Assembly: GCA_965153355.1 (NCBI GenBank) | Contig: OZ231126.1 | Location: forward strand, 67,766,001 to 67,830,000 | Reading direction: 5' to 3' | DNA from: Flaccisagitta enflata | Taxonomy: Eukaryota; Chaetognatha; Sagittoidea; Aphragmophora | DNA length: 64,000 nucleotides | Shown: piece by piece, positions 24,776 through 45,325 of the stretch | How the letters are laid out: each line of letters opens with the position of its first letter | Numbering within the stretch: the first letter of the stretch is position 1 | Made by a program: the position numbers and the translations under genes | Notes under the pieces: generated by a model | The model's input: only the letters and a program-made list of their open reading frames with translations | Told to the model about the DNA's origin: nothing | Databases searched by the model: none

Positions 24776-25971
24776 AAAAGTGCACTAAGCCATAACCATA
24801 CACTGAATAGTTGTTGCATGTGAAAAAGTCATTGAGAGTTTGATTATATGCCAACACAAGACATCCCTTGTCTGAGACAATACAAGGAAAACTCTGAGGC
24901 AGCTCTAGGACAAACCAAGAAACATTCATAAACCTTGACAACCTATAAACAACTTTGGGACAACTCTAGGACAATGGAAAGACAACTTTAGGACAACTTT
25001 AGGACAATTCTACAAAAGCTTTAGGACAACTTTTGGACAACTTTAGGACAACTCAAACAAATCTTTAGGACAACTCTAGGATAACTCTAGGACAACTCTG
25101 AAATGATTCTTGAACAACTCTAGGATGACTAGAAAAAACTCTAGGACATCTCAAGGAAAACTCTAAGACAACTTAGGGACAACTCGAGGATATCTGAAGA
25201 ACAATTCTTCATTAACTCTAAAACAACTCCCAGGCAAATCCAATATTTGTAGGATTACACTAAGAAAACTCTGAGACAAGTAGGACAACTCTTGGACAAT
25301 TCTAGGACAACTAGGACAACTCTTGGACAATTCTAGGACAACTATAAAACAACATGAAGACACTTCTAGGAAAATTCCAGGACCACTCACGTATAAAATG
25401 GACAATTGTAGGATAACTAAAAGACAACTCCAGGGCAATAGGGACAACTTCAAGACTACTCAAGGACAACTCAAGGACAAATTAAGGACAAATTCAAGAC
25501 AACTCAAAGACCACTAAAGGACAACTCATGGACAACTCACGGACAACTCACAAACAACTCACGGACAACTCAAGCATATACAAAACTTAATTAATAGAAG
25601 AAAATAACAAATCTCCCATAGGCTAATTTGTATAATTGAGTAATCAGAAATCAGGATCGTTCTCAGCTCTAACTCAAAACCGCAATCGCGCGCATTACGT
25701 ACAGCTCCGTGGGTTGATAATGGAGGATTGCAACCCATCAAAACAGGGCAAATCAGTGAAACCTAGACAAACGGTTAACTTATGTGAAATCCTATATTTA
25801 TAATGTATTTTTAATGTATTTCTAGTAATATTTTCAAAGCCCTGATGATTTCGAATCGATTTTTTTTGCAGAAATGAACCATTTGGGGTTAGAAGAAGTG
25901 AAAAATCAAACAATTACACTAGGTTGAAAAAAGTCACATTCTATATTTATTTCCCATCATGGCGGATTGTG

Positions 25972-26476
25972 TCTCCCCCCTCTCTCTCTCCCGCGGCGAA
26001 TGGGCCACCCGCCATCCATTCACCCCTCCTCTCTCGCCACCCCCTCCTCTCTCTCCCCTCCTCGGTCGCCACTCCCCTTCCTCTCCCTCCCTCAGCGAAT
26101 GGACCCCCCCCCACTCACCCCTCCTCTCTCGCCGCCCCTCCCCTTCCTCTTCCTCTCCCACTGTGAACGGGGCCCCCTGCAGCGGGTCTCTAGGAACGAT
26201 TATTTCTTCCTGTGCGAATGGGTTAATGGAGCTGGGAATGAAATTATGATAATGCTCGATTTTGTTCTTTCCGGGGCCGAGGGTCTCAGAGTGAGTAATC
26301 AAAGCATCGTTTACGTCATCCTTCCCTCTTCCCCCTCCATTTATGATGGAATAGCCCCTGTTCTGCTTGTTCCGTCTCTCTATCTCCCTTTATGGACCTG
26401 CCTGCAGCTTCTTTTATCGCTGCCTTGCCTGTGTGGTGCCCTTGGTGTGGAAATTGCATTCTCGCCTGTTGATTCA
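25972..26476. other. Pyrimidine-rich non-coding stretch
   Basis: CCTCCTCTCTCGCC-type words to 26160, with GCGAATGG repeats; then ordinary sequence. A 271-codon frame crosses this stretch and the adjoining (ATTC)n and (CT)n, and I do not believe it codes. Confidence 0.6.
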
Positions 26477-26653
26477 GTCATTCATTCATTCATTCATTCA
26501 TTCATTCATTCATTCATTCATTCGTTCGTTCGTTCGTTCGTTCGTTCGTTCATTCATTCAATCATTCATTCATTCATTCATTCATCTTATCTTAGTCAAG
26601 TATACTTTCATTACCATACTCTATTAGTCTGCTCCATTCATTTATTTTCTCTG

Positions 26654-26747
<94 letters not shown>
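26477..26747. repeat. (ATTC)n/(GTTC)n and (CT)n
   Basis: (ATTC)n with a GTTC block in the middle (26520-26550), then (CT)n 26650-26747. Confidence 0.95.
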
Positions 26748-26751
<4 letters not shown>

Positions 26752-26865
26752 TCGCTTTCTTCCCTTATACTTAGTCCTCTAGTCTATATTTGGTCGTTCC
26801 TTGTTGCCACTGCGACGGTTTTCTAGTCTCTCAGGTAGTAGAAAATCTCATTTTTCGCAATTGGT

Positions 26866-26955
26866 TCATCGTTGTCCTGCCGCTGTTCTGTCGCTGTTCG
26901 CTTATCGCTGTTCTGCCGCTGTTCTGTCGCTGTTCGCTCATCGCTGTTCTGCCCT
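26866..26955. repeat. GCTGTTCTGTC minisatellite
   Basis: Imperfect units CGCTGTTCTGCCGCTGTTCT and CGCTGTTCGCTTAT; two larger units are visible. Confidence 0.8.
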
Positions 26956-27284
26956 AGATACTCACCGGGCTGCGCTGGTTCTCCGGTCCTTCATTCACCA
27001 GACCTCTACTACCTAGGAAATAAGTTTAGCATCAAGTTCTGTCAAGCATAAGTTGCTTTAACCTCAACAAATCCATAAAAAATCCATGACTAAAATGATC
27101 TACGTCAAATTATCTTTCAATGTAGACCAATAGGAGATTACTGGCTCAAGCTGTTTAAAAGTTACAGCGGAAAACGTAAAAACCTTCAAATGCGATTTTG
27201 CAAAAAAAATGGCCAGTTCATTTACATGTTACTCCGATGTATCGCAGCTTGGAGCCTGGGAACTTCACAGCTAATTCCCAGCAC

Positions 27285-27530
27285 CAAACTCCTCCCGGAT
27301 TGGCCTGGCAATTTTGCCGGATCTTAATCTGATAGGAAATTTTTTGTCGCAGATGAAGAATATGCAGCGATGGGAACACGCTTCTTCAATTAAGGGCCTG
27401 AAAAGAATAGCATTGAAGGTGTGGAGACAAGTCACGCCATCTTACCTAAAAGCCTCGTAGAAATCGATGCTGGCAAGAATGCAGGTAGTGATTAGCTAGG
27501 AGGGACACCATACCAAGTATTGAGAACCGT
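27285..27530 (+). pseudogene. 3' end of a Tc1-like transposase, frameshifted
   Basis: LLPDWPGNF, then after a +1 shift PDLNLIGNFLSQMKNMQRWE, HASSIKGLKRIALKVWRQVT, PSYLKAS, stop, KSMLARMQVVIS and HHTKY. This is the DDE-domain tail of Tc1-type transposases (W..SPDLNPIENLW..K..., W......L..SM..R...VI...G..T.Y), with the third catalytic acid replaced (PIEN to LIGN) and stops present. The element is dead. Confidence 0.75.
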
Positions 27531-27549
27531 TTGAACATGTTTTTGTTGG

Positions 27550-28573
<1,024 letters not shown>

Positions 28574-28658
28574 ATCATTGTAGGCAATAGATGAACTGAC
28601 ACTCATTTTGATGCTAAACTTATTTCCAAGGTAGTACAGTGTCATTTCAGATTACTTT

Positions 28659-28660
<2 letters not shown>

Positions 28661-28721
<61 letters not shown>
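28661..28721. repeat. (GT)n microsatellite
   Basis: About 30 repeats. The following 1.2 kb to 29937 has no gene; I note GGTATAATAAGGGTACC duplications near 28835-28890 and GCAACTGCTGTCT at 29285-29315. Confidence 0.92.
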
Positions 28722-28724
<3 letters not shown>

Positions 28725-29937
28725 AATATATCTCATTACAGCGTTCTTTGTCCTTTGAATTCGCAATATTGTAAACACCATTTGTAGATAACGCAGAAAC
28801 GATAAGCGTGAGCATAATGACAACGAACATCCTGGTATAAGGGTACCGTTATAATAAAGGTAAACCTGGTATAATAAGGGTACCGGTGAGCATATAACCT
28901 CCGCTTTGATCCACCTCTATTTTGTTCGATCAAGCACTATGTGTGGGTATCATTGATTTTGTTATCTATTTTTAAAATAATTTACCTCTTGACACGACCC
29001 CTGACCATCTCCACGTCACAAGAACCCCCATTTATCCGGTTTCAGTTTCTTTTTCCGCCTCAAGATGCCTCCACACAGTAAATCCGCCTTTCTCTTTTCC
29101 CCCTCAACGCTGTGTGACATCTCATGTCTTATTCCAATTTTCTAATCCTTGGCTGATTGGATTTTCACCTCTTTCTAGCTTGTTCCTTTTCTCCCCCTCA
29201 CCCCCCCCCCTCTCCTCCTTCCTCCACTGATGCAGGGACTTCGTCTGAAGAGATGATGGTCTGGGATTTCGAGATGAGGGTGTTGCAACTGCTGTCTGCA
29301 ACTGCTGTCTGCAACTGCGCTTCGGCCTTTTATTAACTTCCACTTACAATGACTCGCCTATTTTTTGGCGCTGTGGTTGCAAACGAGAATTGAATATATC
29401 TGCAATATGAAAATCTAGCCTCATGTATTTCTTCTACTCCCGCCTTACGTTCAAGTCTACTTGAGGCAAAAAGAGTCTGTCTCGCTCCCTATCTCGGTTG
29501 CAAACACCAACATGCCGTGTGCTAAAGTAGCAACTTGATGTCGAGCGATAAATGCTAAATGGTCTTTTGTTGTTTTCGAGGGGAGATCAATTGTGGGATC
29601 AAATGGAAGGTCAACAAAAGCAGGGTTCGATGTTTGTCAGAAATTCTGACTCAGAATGGCGGTGGATTTGAGGTGGGGAAGATGATCAAATGCCTGAGGT
29701 CAGATGGCAAGGCCGATGGTGAGAGATTACCAATAGGAGGAAGGTCGAAATAACATGGGATGATCATATATTCCGTAGATCAGGTCTATGGTAGGCAATG
29801 AAGTGAGAGACACTTTCTTTCACCTATGAAGATGGATTTTTTCCCCAACTACGTTATGGGAAGTCGCGAAAAAACTACAGGGACTACAAATTATCAGCAT
29901 GTATCGTTGACAAGTTGTACACATTTTTATTATTAAA

Positions 29938-30082
29938 ACAAGGCCGGATACACGGCCACCAGTTGCGGACGGATGGGCAGGGGCGGATATGCGCGTTTTC
30001 CCACTTTTCGACTCGTGCTGACGGACGGACGGACGGACGGACCAACGGACAAAGCCTCTTATAGAGTTGCGTGTCCGCAACC
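29938..30082 (+). mobile_element. Family A element, GCGGAC subtype
   Basis: Full length, 145 bp, from ACAAGGCCGGATACACGG to GTCCGCAACC plus A5. It is very similar to 1927-2071, indicating relatively recent spread of this subtype. Confidence 0.88.
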
Positions 30083-30764
30083 AAAAAGTAAAACATAATG
30101 GAATTCTACGCTTATTTTCAAGAACTCGCCCGCACTCAAGGTTCCATTTCACATGTATCATTGCGCGTCATCGTTATTTTTAAAACACTAAAAATCAAAG
30201 CAAAAAAAAATTTTTAGAGAAAGTCTGATGGTAGAGAACTTCTTAATTCGGGTCTGTCTGCATGCATCGGCAGAAGAGTTGCAATCTTGCTTGAAAAATA
30301 TTCATTCTCAGCTTATTGAATATTGTATTGCACATGCGTTACACAAAATAGCAGGGTGAGACACGCAGAGTGACGCAGAAAACGCGTCTTAAAAAACCGT
30401 GCTACATTAGGTACTCATCCAATGTAGATCGAGTATGAAAAGGGAAATAACGTCAAAAGCTGAAGGTTCTTATAATACGGGGAAAAAGAGGGGGTCAGTG
30501 GAGAATGGCGGGAACCAAAAGAGAAAGTTGCCTGCCAATACGACCCTGCCCTGCCTAAAGAAGGAAGACCTGAGAAGGGCCCGCGGGTATAAGTGTCCCG
30601 CCAAACCTCAATCTAGGCAAAAGGGGAATATATCAAGACCTAGAATCCTCATGACAGCGAGCTGCCTTTGCTCTGCTTGGGTCTTTTTTCTTATATTTCT
30701 TTAATTTTTAATCTTTGCTTCTTTTCTCTTTTCTATTTTGATTTTGGTCCAGCGTTGGGGCTTG
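30083..30764. other. Non-coding, nothing recognised
   Basis: No element or credible exon is visible between the family A copy and the hAT-type MITE. Confidence 0.5.
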
Positions 30765-30772
30765 GCTCTGTC

Positions 30773-31117
30773 CAGCGGCGTAGGAGAAGGGACTTCAATT
30801 GAAGTCCCTGTTGTTGGGACACTAAAGTTGTCGGGACACTATATCTTTAGAGAGAAAAAAGGAAGAAAGGAAAAAAAGAAGGGAAAGAAAGGAAAAGAAT
30901 AGAAGGAAAGGAAAAAAAAATGAAAGAAAGAAAGAAAGGAAAGAAGGAAAGGGAAAATTTAGTGTTTATCCACTTTATTTCCTTATAAATTACAGTATTC
31001 ACATGTGTGTTTAGTTATATGGCAAAATTTGTTGGTTGGCTTCAGTTGGGACACTAAATTTGTCGGACACCAATTGGGGGTTGAAGTCCTTAAAATCTTC
31101 ACTCTCCTACGCCGCTG
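30773..31117. mobile_element. 345-bp hAT-type MITE with 8-bp target duplication
   Basis: Terminal inverted repeats CAGCGGCGTAGGAG at 30773-30786 and 31104-31117 are perfect. The target duplication GCTCTGTC occurs at 30765-30772 and 31118-31125. The CAG..-type end and 8-bp duplication fit hAT. The interior has an (AAAG)n-rich patch (30860-30955) and words GACTTCAA and GGGACACTAAA.., and no coding capacity. Confidence 0.88.
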
Positions 31118-31125
31118 GCTCTGTC

Positions 31126-32462
31126 TATGCCCTTGCATTGACCAATTTTCTGCTCGTTATTGTTTTTCTGCTGATTAATATGGCTTCATCCTCTTTTTGC
31201 CCAGGGCGTGCTGACAAGGACATGCGGGGCATGTCGGCGATTTTGGCGGCATTGCGTTTGGTCTCATGAAGATTCGCTTTTTACGACCGACCTCCTGGTG
31301 GCATTTCGTTACGTGATTTTATTCGTTGGTCTAATGACGTCATCTTTGCCGCCGTTTCTGATTGCGCTGTTTACGTGGATGTATGATTGGTTTCTCGTTG
31401 CTTATGTGCCTACAAGCTTATCACATTGTTTATATTGTGTTAGTGATAATGCTATTTCACTTTTTCCGTCATCGTCGATGATTACGTCACTTTTGTACAT
31501 TGGGGGTCGGTTGAGTAGCTGGGTGTTTGTTTGTTTGTTTTATTCGTGTCATGCTGCCGTCATCATTCGCTATCATTTCTCCCCACATTCATCCGCGTTC
31601 ATGCCCTTGCATGGGTCCATTTTTCTTCCCCCCCCCCCCCTTTGGTTTTTGTTCCCAATCGAGATTATGCTGGTGGTTTTAGGGGTTGGCGGCGTCTCCG
31701 TTGACTCTTAGTATTTATTCCCCCTCCCAACGCTGGCGCATTTTATATAATTTCAGGTCACGATTTATATGATTTAGGGTTAAGGCTAGGTGTGGGTTCA
31801 TCGACGATGAATCATCGTTATTCATTTAGGCTAGGCTTGATGTTTGTTCAGCTTTTAGATGTCATCAAAATCATCATGTGTTCCCCCTTGATTTTCACTA
31901 AGATACGATGTCTTTCTGTTCGTGCATCTAACCAGATTTTTTCAGCAAGCTGTAGCGATCTCTACCGCCGATTTTGATCTTGTCGACTAAAAACAAGTGC
32001 ACGGATTCGAGTCTGATAAAAATTGACCCATCAATGTCTTGCTTCATTTTTCTTTTGCCTCAATAAACATTTATATTATATTGTTTTTACAAACTCAAAT
32101 TGACTAATTCCGAATGATAGTCATTGATGTGAGGCAGTAATCGGAAGATTGCATTATGCAAATGAAGATGATCGTGATGGTGACTTCTTAATAGATGATT
32201 TTACACATTGTAGCGATTGATACCCACATTAGCACATGCTAACTGCGTTGGTGGCGCAAATCAAAAATTTCAGCAATACAATATGTAATGAAGTCGATTT
32301 CAACAACAAAATGTATTTGTGGAGAATAAAATGCATATTCGGCAGTCCAATAGGAGATACAAGTATGCTAGTAATCAAAACAATATCAAAGTGGTATCAT
32401 GTTTTCGCTCTCTCTCTCTCTCTCTCTCTCTCCTCCCTCCTTCCCTCAAATCATCAAAATCA
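31126..32462. other. Downstream region of the MMP gene, no gene seen
   Basis: A 167-codon plus-strand frame at 31208-31711 has no recognisable domain or splice context, and I do not call it. (CT)n at 32408-32431. An AATAAA on the minus strand occurs at 31713-31718, far from the MMP stop; no nearer signal is clear. Confidence 0.5.
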
Positions 32463-40357
<7,895 letters not shown>

Positions 40358-40465
40358 TTTGGTTGTTTGTAATCGATGATAAGAGATGGTGTTTTTTTCT
40401 ATGTCGTTACGCAGTGCGGATGGCCAAAGGGTTCGATGGTGTTTGTTGCAAAAATTTACACACAT

Positions 40466-41214
40466 AAAAGTTAAGTTCTTTCTTTAAGCGAAAGTGAATT
40501 GGCACGTAGTTAATGACATTACTAATGTCAATTACTAATGTTAGTTAACGATGAATTGATAATTAGTTTCCCACGATTCTTTCCCTTTTTTTGTTCGTCT
40601 CCCACTCCAGGAAATCGTTTCTTGTGGCACAAAACTCAGTGGGAGGTGGGTTTTATACGTGGAGAAGCGGGAAAGGAGATTCTCACTGTTACTCACTCTT
40701 CCTCTCTTCCTGTCTTTCTCTCTTCCTGTCTTTCTCTCTTCCTTCCTTTTTCGCTAAATGTTTCCTAAGGTTTCGTCTCGCTGGTCGGTTATAATGTAAG
40801 AATGATTGAGTAAGTTGAGCTTATGAAAAAAAAGTTCAGTTTGGCAACGGTTTGTTTTTTAAAAAAAGCTCACACAAAAAGTTATGCTAATGAGGTGATC
40901 TAGGTTATGAAAAGGCAGTGATTTCTTGTTTGTTTTTCGTGCTTTTTTCTTCTATCTTTTTCACTAGTTGTTTTTTCTTCTTAAATTTTTGGGAAAATTT
41001 CTTTCAGAGTTTATACTTGGCTCTGAGAAGATTGTATTTAATCTTAGGGACTTAGCAGGTCTGTTCCAAATACCAAAACCGGACCCACTTATATACCCAT
41101 CACCAACCTTTTTTTTTCCTTTTCGTTTGTTGTCTTAGTCTCGCTCCTTTTCATTTTTCCCTTTCACTGCCTTCGTTTTCTTCTCCTGCCGCATCTGCCG
41201 CACTTTTGGCCTAG
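40466..41214. other. Upstream flank of the MMP gene
   Basis: Contains the candidate TATA box, a CTCTTCCTGTCTTT repeat (40690-40745) and T/C-rich runs. No upstream exon is recognisable. Confidence 0.5.
40651..40657 (-). promoter_or_regulatory. Candidate TATA box of the MMP gene
   Basis: On the minus strand this reads TATAAAA in the context CGTATAAAACCC, about 300 bp upstream of the chosen start codon. A start of transcription near 40625 would give a 5' leader of roughly 270 bases. This is a motif-only call in AT-rich DNA, without an obvious initiator. Confidence 0.3.
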
Positions 41215-41470
41215 CCTGCCCACACTGTTCCCATACAGCGACTTAATCAGACTTGAGTGTCTGGGTTGGTGATTGATGGGGAAGTGTTCTCCAATATTAT
41301 GAGAACATCAGCCACTATCTGGTAAGTTTTTTGGAAAGCAAAATTTTTGTAGAACACCCCTTGCTGCCTGGAAGGAAAACCGATCAGGTGGTAGCTTTTT
41401 ATTTTTATAGTTTACCTTGTTTTGTTCATAACTTTGGAACGGATTGATCAAAATACCTGGGATTGGACTC
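41215..41470. repeat. Dispersed repeat, inverted partner of 43850-44095
   Basis: ACTGTTCCCATACAGCGACT, CAGACTTGAGTGTCTG and CACTATCTGGTAAGTTTTTT recur in reverse orientation near 43985-44095. Similarity extends about 250 bp. Family unknown, no coding frame. Confidence 0.5.
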
Positions 41471-41814
41471 ATTGGCAAGATATTTTGAAGTAAATTACAA
41501 AAAATATATCAAAAATGGGTTGTCACCTTGCAAAAGCTCTCTCTTGAGGCTGTCAAAGAGACCAAATGGTAAGAATTGTCAAAAATGACAACCCATGATT
41601 TTTTATGTCAAATGCAAGAGTCGTACCTCGCTGCTCAATAACTGATCAGGGATGACTTATCATTAACTCTGTTGATGATTTGGTACCCACAGGGCCCACC
41701 AACAGAGCTCTCAGGGCCCGAAATAAAAACAAAAATGCCTAAATCAATCTAAATATTGACATTCGTGTTTATTCCTTAAGTGCGCCAACGCACCTCTATC
41801 CGAAGCTTTCTCTT

Positions 41815-41872
41815 GGTTGGTTAATTGATTGGCTGGTTGATTGGTCAGTTGGTTGGTTGGTTGGTTGGTTGC
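41815..41872. repeat. (TTGG)n-rich tract
   Basis: GATTGGTTGGTTGG.. about 14 units, degenerate at the left. Confidence 0.85.
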
Positions 41873-42000
41873 ATTTAAAAACCAATGGTGTCTTTAGAAT
41901 CATGTTGCGTATTTTCTAGGTGGTGATTCAATCCTGGGGAGAAAAGTTATCAAATGAGACGCGATAAAGCATTTGCTATCACTTACTTATTTTTTTTTTT

Positions 42001-42068
42001 AGTCGCGTGCTACATGACTCTACACCCCGCCATGTCGGTTGGTTGGTTGGTTGGCTGCTGGGTCGGTC
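42001..42068 (-). mobile_element. Family A 3' fragment
   Basis: AGTCGCGTGCTACATGACTC, TACACCCCGC and (TTGG/TCGG)n, preceded by a long T-run. The remainder is replaced by a family C element. Confidence 0.7.
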
Positions 42069-42800
42069 CCCTTTGGGCAGCGGCCCCAGGGGCCGATGAC
42101 CTATGCTTTCACACACAGGAGAAATTTCTCCTCCTTCCCTTCTCCTCCGTCCACCCCCTTCAAAGCTCATATTGTTGCGTTGAGGCTCAAATCCAAACCT
42201 TGAGGTCCAAATCCTAGTCTTGAGGCCCAAATTCTAGCCTCAAGGCCCAAACTCAAGCCTTGAAGCTCAAATCCCCACCTCAAGGTTCAAATCCAAGCTT
42301 AGAGGCTCAAATCCCAGCCGTGAGGTTTATTTCAACATCGTAGGCCTCAAATCCCAGCCCTACAAGGCTCAAATCCCAAATCTTGGCTGCAAGACTCAAA
42401 TTCCAGCCTCAAGGCTCACATTCCATCCTCAAGGCTCAAATCCCAACCTCAAGCCTCAATCCCGACCTCAAGCTTCAATCCCAACCTCAAGCCTCAAATT
42501 CCAGCCACGAGACTCAGATCACAGCCTCGAGGCTCAAATCACAGCCTCGAGGCTCAAATTATAGCCTTAAGGCTCAATTTACCGCCTTGAGGCTCAATTT
42601 ACCGCCTTGAGGCTCAAATCACAGCCTTGAGACTCAATTTCCAGCCTTAAGACTCTCAAATCCCAGCATTGATGCTCAACTTCCTGCCTAGATCCTTCAA
42701 ACTTACTAAGCATAGGTCATTTGCCCCTTCAGAGCCGCTGCCCCTTTCAGCATCACACAACATATACTCACATAGGGCAACGGGTACCATGACCATCTTA
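42062..42800. mobile_element. Family C element with 20-bp CTCAAATCCCAGCCT array
   Basis: GGGCAGCGGCCCCAGGGGCC, GATGACCTATGCTTTCACAC; an array of GGCTCAAATCCCAGCCTCAA-like units occupies about 42170-42690; the right end is GCCCCTTCAGAGCCGCTGCC and the tail GGGCAACGGGTACCATGACC. Confidence 0.6.
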
Positions 42801-42840
42801 CGCTTATGACTATTTACTTCATGTTTTTGAGTTTTTTTGC

Positions 42841-42932
42841 ATACGGCTCCTGCCCAAATGCTCTAGTGACCTTCTCCAGCACTGCTCCCACCCACCCACA
42901 CGCGACTAGGGCAGCCGTGTTTCCCGCCTTGT
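42841..42932 (-). mobile_element. Family A 5' fragment
   Basis: The plus strand contains GGCTCCTGCCCAAATG, CTGCTCCCACCCACCC, ACACGCGACTAGGGCAGCCG and CGCCTTGT, the reverse of the 5' half of the element. Confidence 0.65.
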
Positions 42933-43138
42933 TTCAACTTGAATATTACAAACATTTAAACATACGCTATTTAGCAGAAAAATTTCATATTAAAAAACGT
43001 AAGATTGCAGAACAATTGACATTTGAACACGTAAGATCGCAGAAAAAATTCAGAATTTAATATTACAAATTCAATACTCAATTTAAACGTGCGAAACATT
43101 GTACAACTTCACGGCCTTCATAAGCTTTTTGTTGTAGG

Positions 43139-43640
43139 CAATGAATGAATGAATCAATAAATGAATGAATCAATAAATGAATGAATCAATAAATGAATGA
43201 ACAAACAAATGAATGAATGAATGAATGAATGAATGAATGAATGAATGAATGAATGAATGACTGTATAAATCATGATTACAAAGGAGAAAGGAATATTGAT
43301 TAAGAGTGTTTTCTGAGATCTTATGAAAACATGACTGACAGATAGAAATGTAAACTGACCAACAAATGGACAGACAAACTGACAGCCTAACCATGAATGA
43401 ATGAATAAATGAATGAATGAATGAATGAATGAATGAATGAATGAATGAATGAATGAATGAAATGAATGAATGAATGAATGAATGAATGAATGAATGAATG
43501 TATAAAACATGATTACAAAGGAGAAAGAAATATTGATTGAGAGTGTTTTCAGAGATCTTATGAAAACATGACTGACAGATTGAAATGCAAACTGACCAAC
43601 GGATGGACAGACAGACAGACATATAGACAAACTGACAGGC
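43139..43640. repeat. (AATG)n within a 240-bp tandem duplication
   Basis: Two (AATG)n blocks (43139-43260, 43393-43500) are each followed by a 130-bp unique stretch (CATGATTACAAAGGAGAAAG .. ACAGATTGAAATGCAAACTG) that is also duplicated, so a larger unit was copied. Confidence 0.85.
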
Positions 43641-43849
43641 TGACTAAAGGACAGGCCAATGGACTGGATTCCATTTAGATACGCAATGACTTCATGATTT
43701 GGGGAGGTAAAAAAAAATAAAAACACAGATTTCAGTCAGTTACAAGCATTTGGCCTGTGTGGGAACTCCCTTAGAGACTCTCAAAGGGGCTGATATCTCT
43801 CATGATGGATTTTTTCATAAAATATAACCACATATCTACAAATTGAGAC

Positions 43850-44095
43850 TATCTCCAAATATCTTGGCCAATTTGTTTAGAAGTTATTCTTGAAACAAGG
43901 TAAGCTTTCCGTTGTATGGATAACACCACCTGACCTGTTTTTGTTCTTGATGATAGAGGGCATTTCACGAAAAGTTTGCTTTAAAAAAAACTTACCAAAT
44001 AGTGAGAGATGTTCCCCACACACCACTGAACACTTCTCCGCCGATCAGTACCGCAGACACTCAAGTCTGATTAAATCGCTATATGGGAACAGCGT
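43850..44095. repeat. Dispersed repeat, inverted partner of 41215-41470
   Basis: AAACTTACCAAATAGTGAGA, CAGACACTCAAGTCTGATTA and CGCTATATGGGAACAGCGTG match the reverse of the other copy. GCGCTATATGG-type hairpins may mark its end. Confidence 0.5.
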
Positions 44096-44803
44096 GTGCC
44101 GCGTAGCATTGCTACTTTGCTACCATGAATCTGCATCTCTGCAAACATGTGAGTGCATGTTTCTGAAATTTTTTTGAATTTTTTTAGTTTTTTAAAAGAA
44201 TCTCTATGAGTACCATTTCTGGCTGGGTGGGCTGTTGGAAGAAAAACAATTATCCCCATGCTCTTTTTTATGCCAGTGACGAGGAATCTTTAAAGGAAGC
44301 TTCATGCAAAATTTCAACCGGATTCTGGAAATGAAAGCAAAAGGCAATAGTGAGTCTTTGGTCGAAACCCTACAGACTCAGAGCATGGTAAACGTCGGTC
44401 GGTCAGTCGTTCCTCTTGCGAGGTTGTCTGCAATTACAAGGGAACTCTTAGTCCTTTGTAATTGCCATGTACACCAATACAATGATTTTTCTTTTCTATA
44501 CACGTTATAAAATGTGCACGAAATGAAACCACAAATTACAATTATGAAAACCGGAACGGCGATAAAAACAATTATGAGAACCGGAACGGCGTGAAACAAA
44601 AAAAAAATGTTAAAATGTTTACATGGCACATACTTAAGAGGCACTGCAGTATCCGCAAATATTACGCTCAATTGCCGAATCAATATGATTACCAAAACTT
44701 CTTAACCGACAGCCTTCAAGAACGATCACGAATCGCATATAACAAATAACCCCATCCAGGCGATAATACAATGGATATGCAGTGCCGAGATGTGCGGTGC
44801 AGA

Positions 44804-44805
<2 letters not shown>

Positions 44806-44883
<78 letters not shown>

Positions 44884-44890
44884 GAGAGAG
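44806..44890. repeat. (GA)n microsatellite
   Basis: About 40 repeats with one ACAG interruption. Flanks 44096-44805 and 44891-45116 show no gene. Confidence 0.93.
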
Positions 44891-45116
44891 CAGACAGGTA
44901 CACGTACAGATAGGTGCACGTACCAGTAATTAGAACAAAACAAGGGACACAGTCCAACATATTTACAACCGGCGAACACATTCAGTCCGGAAAGAGACAG
45001 AGACGCAAGACAAATGGGCCGGTGAAAGACAATGACGACCAGGTATCTCACCCATCGCACACCCGTCGAACGCCCACACACGACGGACACCCAGTACGGG
45101 TACAGACAAACGAGGC

Positions 45117-45325
45117 ATAGGGAGCAAGAAGGTCCATCTTGGACCCATCCTTAAAAGCAGCCACACTTGGTGACTGTTTAAGCCTAAGGGGAAGGGAATT
45201 CCACAATCTCGGGGCAATGCTCCTGATGGATCTGCCATGCGAGCGATCCACAAAAAAGCCATCCTCGCCCCTCTAGTGAAGTGACCATGAGCTGCTCTCT
45301 TCACCAGAGCCGACATTAGATTAGA
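45117..45325 (-). pseudogene. Decayed non-LTR reverse transcriptase C-terminus
   Basis: One minus frame reads GRSIRSIAPRLWNSLPLRLK then QSPSVAAFKDGSKMDLLAPY. This resembles the conserved 'R S..AP.LWN.LP ... S...FK..LK..L' ending of CR1/Jockey-type polymerases. The adjoining upstream part is in another frame, so at least one frameshift is present. Confidence 0.5.

Larger units (their letters stand above)
23760..25971. repeat. 2.2-kb module, copy 2
   Basis: Same order and content as copy 1. Differences seen are a few substitutions (TAAGCCATAAC for TAAGACATAAC, GAGAGTTTG for GAGAATTTG) and one- to two-base indels. The right flank (TCTCCCCCCTCTCTC) is unrelated to that of copy 1, so the module has a sharp right border. 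Confidence 0.95.

Noticed and set aside
25967-26782. 271-codon plus-strand frame with Ile-His-Ser-Phe repeats
   Set aside because: It joins a CCTCT-rich stretch, (ATTC)n and (CT)n. There is no domain, no splice context, and composition is set by the repeats.
31208-31711. 167-codon hydrophobic plus-strand frame that could suggest a membrane protein
   Set aside because: No family pattern, no homologous repeats and no splice signals of note. AT/T-rich DNA gives hydrophobic frames readily. I leave it uncalled.
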